Source of the DNA: Novosphingobium sp. G106
GTDB taxonomy: Bacteria; Pseudomonadota; Alphaproteobacteria; Sphingomonadales; Sphingomonadaceae
Reading direction: 5' to 3'
DNA length: 64,000 bases
NCBI RefSeq assembly: GCF_019075875.1
Contig: NZ_JAHOOZ010000001.1
Span: 5,336,001 to 5,400,000, forward strand
Position 1 is the first letter of the stretch. Every line of letters begins with the position of its first letter. The position numbers were made by a program, and so were the translations under genes. The notes under the pieces are model-generated. The model saw nothing but the letters and a program-made list of their open reading frames with translations. It ran no database searches and had not been told where the DNA came from. Below are positions 62,530 to 64,000 of the stretch, in pieces.

Positions 62530-64000
62530 TCAGAAAGCCTGATTGCCGAGCCCCGCTGCGTGCTTGGCGGCGATCCAGCCGAAGGTCATCGACGGCCCGA
62601 CGCTCGCGCCGGCGCCCGGATAGACGCCGCCGAACGGGGATGCGGTCGAGATGCCGCAGGCGTAGAGGCCCTCGATCGGCGAGCCGTCCGCGTTCAGCAC
62701 GCGTGCCGATGCGTCGGTGATGACGCCGCCATAGGTGCCGACGTCGGCGGGGATCACTTCCGCGGCGTAGAACGGGCCCTTTTCGATCTTGCCCATTGTC
62801 TTGTTCGGCCCGTCCTTGAAGAATGGATCGCCGAGATAATCGTCATAGGCACGCTCGCCGCGGTGGAAGTCCTCGTCCCGGCCGGCCGCGACGAATTGGT
62901 TCCAGCGTTCGACCGTGGCCTTGAGTGCGGCCGGATCGACTTCGATCGCGCGGGCGAGTTCCTCGATCGTAGCGCCCTGCTTCAGCCATCCCGACGACAG
63001 CCATTCGGGCTTCACCGGGCCGCCGCCGATGCGATCCGCCAGCGAGTACCTGGCCATGTACTGCGAATCCATGATGCCCCAGCTCGGCACCGCCGGCGCG
63101 ACGCGGTCATGTTCGCGCATGGCCTGGCAGAACAGCTCGTAGGAGCCGCCCTCGTTGACGTAGCGCACGCCGGTGCGGTCGACGAGGATCGCGTGCGGCT
63201 TGGCCGTGACGCCCTGCATGCCGGGGATGACATAGGCCTTGTCCCAGCCCGGTGCCCGCGTCGACTGGAAGCCGACCATCTCGTCCATCTGCGCGAGCAC
63301 GCCGCCGACGCGCTCGAGCTCCTTGTGCATGTCGCCGGTGTTGCTCTCGATCTCGTTCGACCACTCGACGTGGGTGCCGGGCATGTACTTGTCGCGCATC
63401 GCCTGATTCTTGCCGAAACCGCCGGCGTTCACCAGCACGCCCAGCCGCGCGCCGATCCGCCAGGGCTTGCCGTCGCGGACCGTGACGACGCCCAACGCCT
63501 TGCCGTCCTCCACGACCAGTTCGGACACCGGCGTCTCGGTACGGATGTCGGCCGGAGTCTTGAGCACGGCCTGCAGCATCCGTCCCTGCAGCGCCGCGCC
63601 CGCCGTGACCCAGTGCTTGCCGGTCAGCTTGCCCATGACGATGCTCACGCCGATCCGCGCGATCATCAGCTTGATCTTCCAGCTGAACCGGGCGAACGGC
63701 ACCATCCAGGCGTCCTTCATCTTGACCGGCATTTCGAGGAAGCCCTGGCGCAGCTTGGGCTCCCAGGCGCCGAGCTGCCGCTTGTCGAAGGGCAGCGCCT
63801 GCACGGTGCGGCTCGTCTTGCAGCCGCCGGGAAGCTCGTCGTAGTAGTCGGGCCAGAAGTGCGAGCCGCGTTCTAGTGCGAGCCCCTCGCCGACGAGGAA
63901 ATCGATCATCCGTGGCGCTTCGGTCGCATAGGCGCGCCGCCGCTCGGGCGAAGTGCCGGGGAACTGGGGGCCTTCGGGCACCACCGCGTCGAGATAGGTG
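62530..64000 (-). CDS. FAD-dependent oxidoreductase, KstD/fumarate-reductase-like, 5' end cut by the window
   Basis: The C-terminal part of a KstD-like flavoprotein; the frame is open to the right edge, so the N-terminal FAD loop lies outside. Visible features: GARLGVLVNAGGFGKNQAMR, the substrate-region HAILVDRTGVRYVNEGGSYE, and the C-terminal FAD segment FGGVYPGAGASVGPSMTFGW, where KstD enzymes keep a Tyr before PGAG. Convergent with the CoxL-like gene (3 bp between stops). Second enzyme of this type in the window (the other is at 12025), supporting ring dehydrogenation of a steroid- or terpenoid-like substrate. Confidence 0.87.
   Translation of the reverse strand, partial: TYLDAVVPEGPQFPGTSPERRRAYATEAPRMIDFLVGEGLALERGSHFWPDYYDELPGGCKTSRTVQALPFDKRQLGAWEPKLRQGFLEMPVKMKDAWMVPFARFSWKIKLMIARIGVSIVMGKLTGKHWVTAGAALQGRMLQAVLKTPADIRTETPVSELVVEDGKALGVVTVRDGKPWRIGARLGVLVNAGGFGKNQAMRDKYMPGTHVEWSNEIESNTGDMHKELERVGGVLAQMDEMVGFQSTRAPGWDKAYVIPGMQGVTAKPHAILVDRTGVRYVNEGGSYELFCQAMREHDRVAPAVPSWGIMDSQYMARYSLADRIGGGPVKPEWLSSGWLKQGATIEELARAIEVDPAALKATVERWNQFVAAGRDEDFHRGERAYDDYLGDPFFKDGPNKTMGKIEKGPFYAAEVIPADVGTYGGVITDASARVLNADGSPIEGLYACGISTASPFGGVYPGAGASVGPSMTFGWIAAKHAAGLGNQAF

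Noticed and set aside
1..64000. Search for transposases, integrases, tRNA genes and attachment sites to delimit a genomic island
   Set aside because: I found none by eye. Apart from the AT-rich leader near 48.4 kb and the small patch near 35.2 kb, composition is even, so I do not claim a mobile island.

Overview
The window reads as chromosomal DNA of a GC-rich alphaproteobacterium of the order Sphingomonadales (Novosphingobium/Sphingobium/Sphingomonas type; genus not decidable from the sequence alone). The grounds are three large TonB-dependent receptors placed among catabolic genes, many SDR and Rieske oxygenases, SnoaL-fold proteins, tight ATGA/GTGA gene overlaps and frequent GTG starts. 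I see no rRNA, tRNA, CRISPR array, transposase or phage gene.

Layout. 1-35 kb is a mosaic of short catabolic operons on both strands. (a) 1-3544 (minus): DUF35 protein, thiolase-like enzyme, acyl-CoA dehydrogenase, E1-alpha of a 2-oxoacid dehydrogenase. (b) 3677-8087: GMC oxidoreductase, LuxR-type regulator, second acyl-CoA dehydrogenase, ThuA-like protein. (c) 8084-20661: three Rieske oxygenase alpha subunits with different small partners (ThuA, SnoaL, EthD), a three-SDR operon that runs into a 3-ketosteroid-dehydrogenase-like flavoprotein, and a secreted glycosidase. (d) 20815-35086: acyl-CoA ligase, SDRs, three paralogous MDR oxidoreductases and two TonB receptors in a twice-repeated SDR(+)/MDR(-)/TonB receptor(+) arrangement, an ArsR/SRPBCC pair and SnoaL proteins. 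(e) 35428-37986: a third TonB receptor.

38.5-44.4 kb is a compact pentose-phosphate operon (rpiA, transketolase, transaldolase, 6-phosphogluconate dehydrogenase, HAD phosphatase). 44.4-48.4 kb holds a CmcJ-like oxygenase, a sulfotransferase and a DUF1214 protein in one operon, divergent from a TetR regulator. 48.6-55.5 kb is a giant repeat protein (VCBS domains, seven near-identical 116-residue repeats, five 119-121-residue repeats, RTX C-terminus), probably exported by a type I system. 55.7-64 kb returns to oxidative metabolism: cytochrome P450, membrane PQQ dehydrogenase, 2OG-Fe dioxygenase, a CoxL-like molybdenum hydroxylase and a second KstD-like flavoprotein cut by the window end.

Taken together (inference), the genes suggest uptake and oxidative breakdown of a large hydrophobic, polycyclic or terpenoid/steroid-like, possibly glycosylated substrate: outer-membrane import by TonB receptors, deglycosylation, alcohol oxidation by SDR/GMC/PQQ enzymes, ring attack by Rieske, P450 and KstD-like enzymes, CoA activation and beta-oxidation-like side-chain removal, with released sugar entering the pentose-phosphate operon. 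The substrate cannot be named from sequence.

Three genes (MDR at 24190-25201, TonB receptor at 29638-32113, CmcJ-like at 46791-47655) carry an apparent +1 frameshift, each exactly at a run of six or seven G/C. This looks more like a shared technical artefact than three independent decays. Several intergenic operator-like motifs recur and may mark shared regulons.
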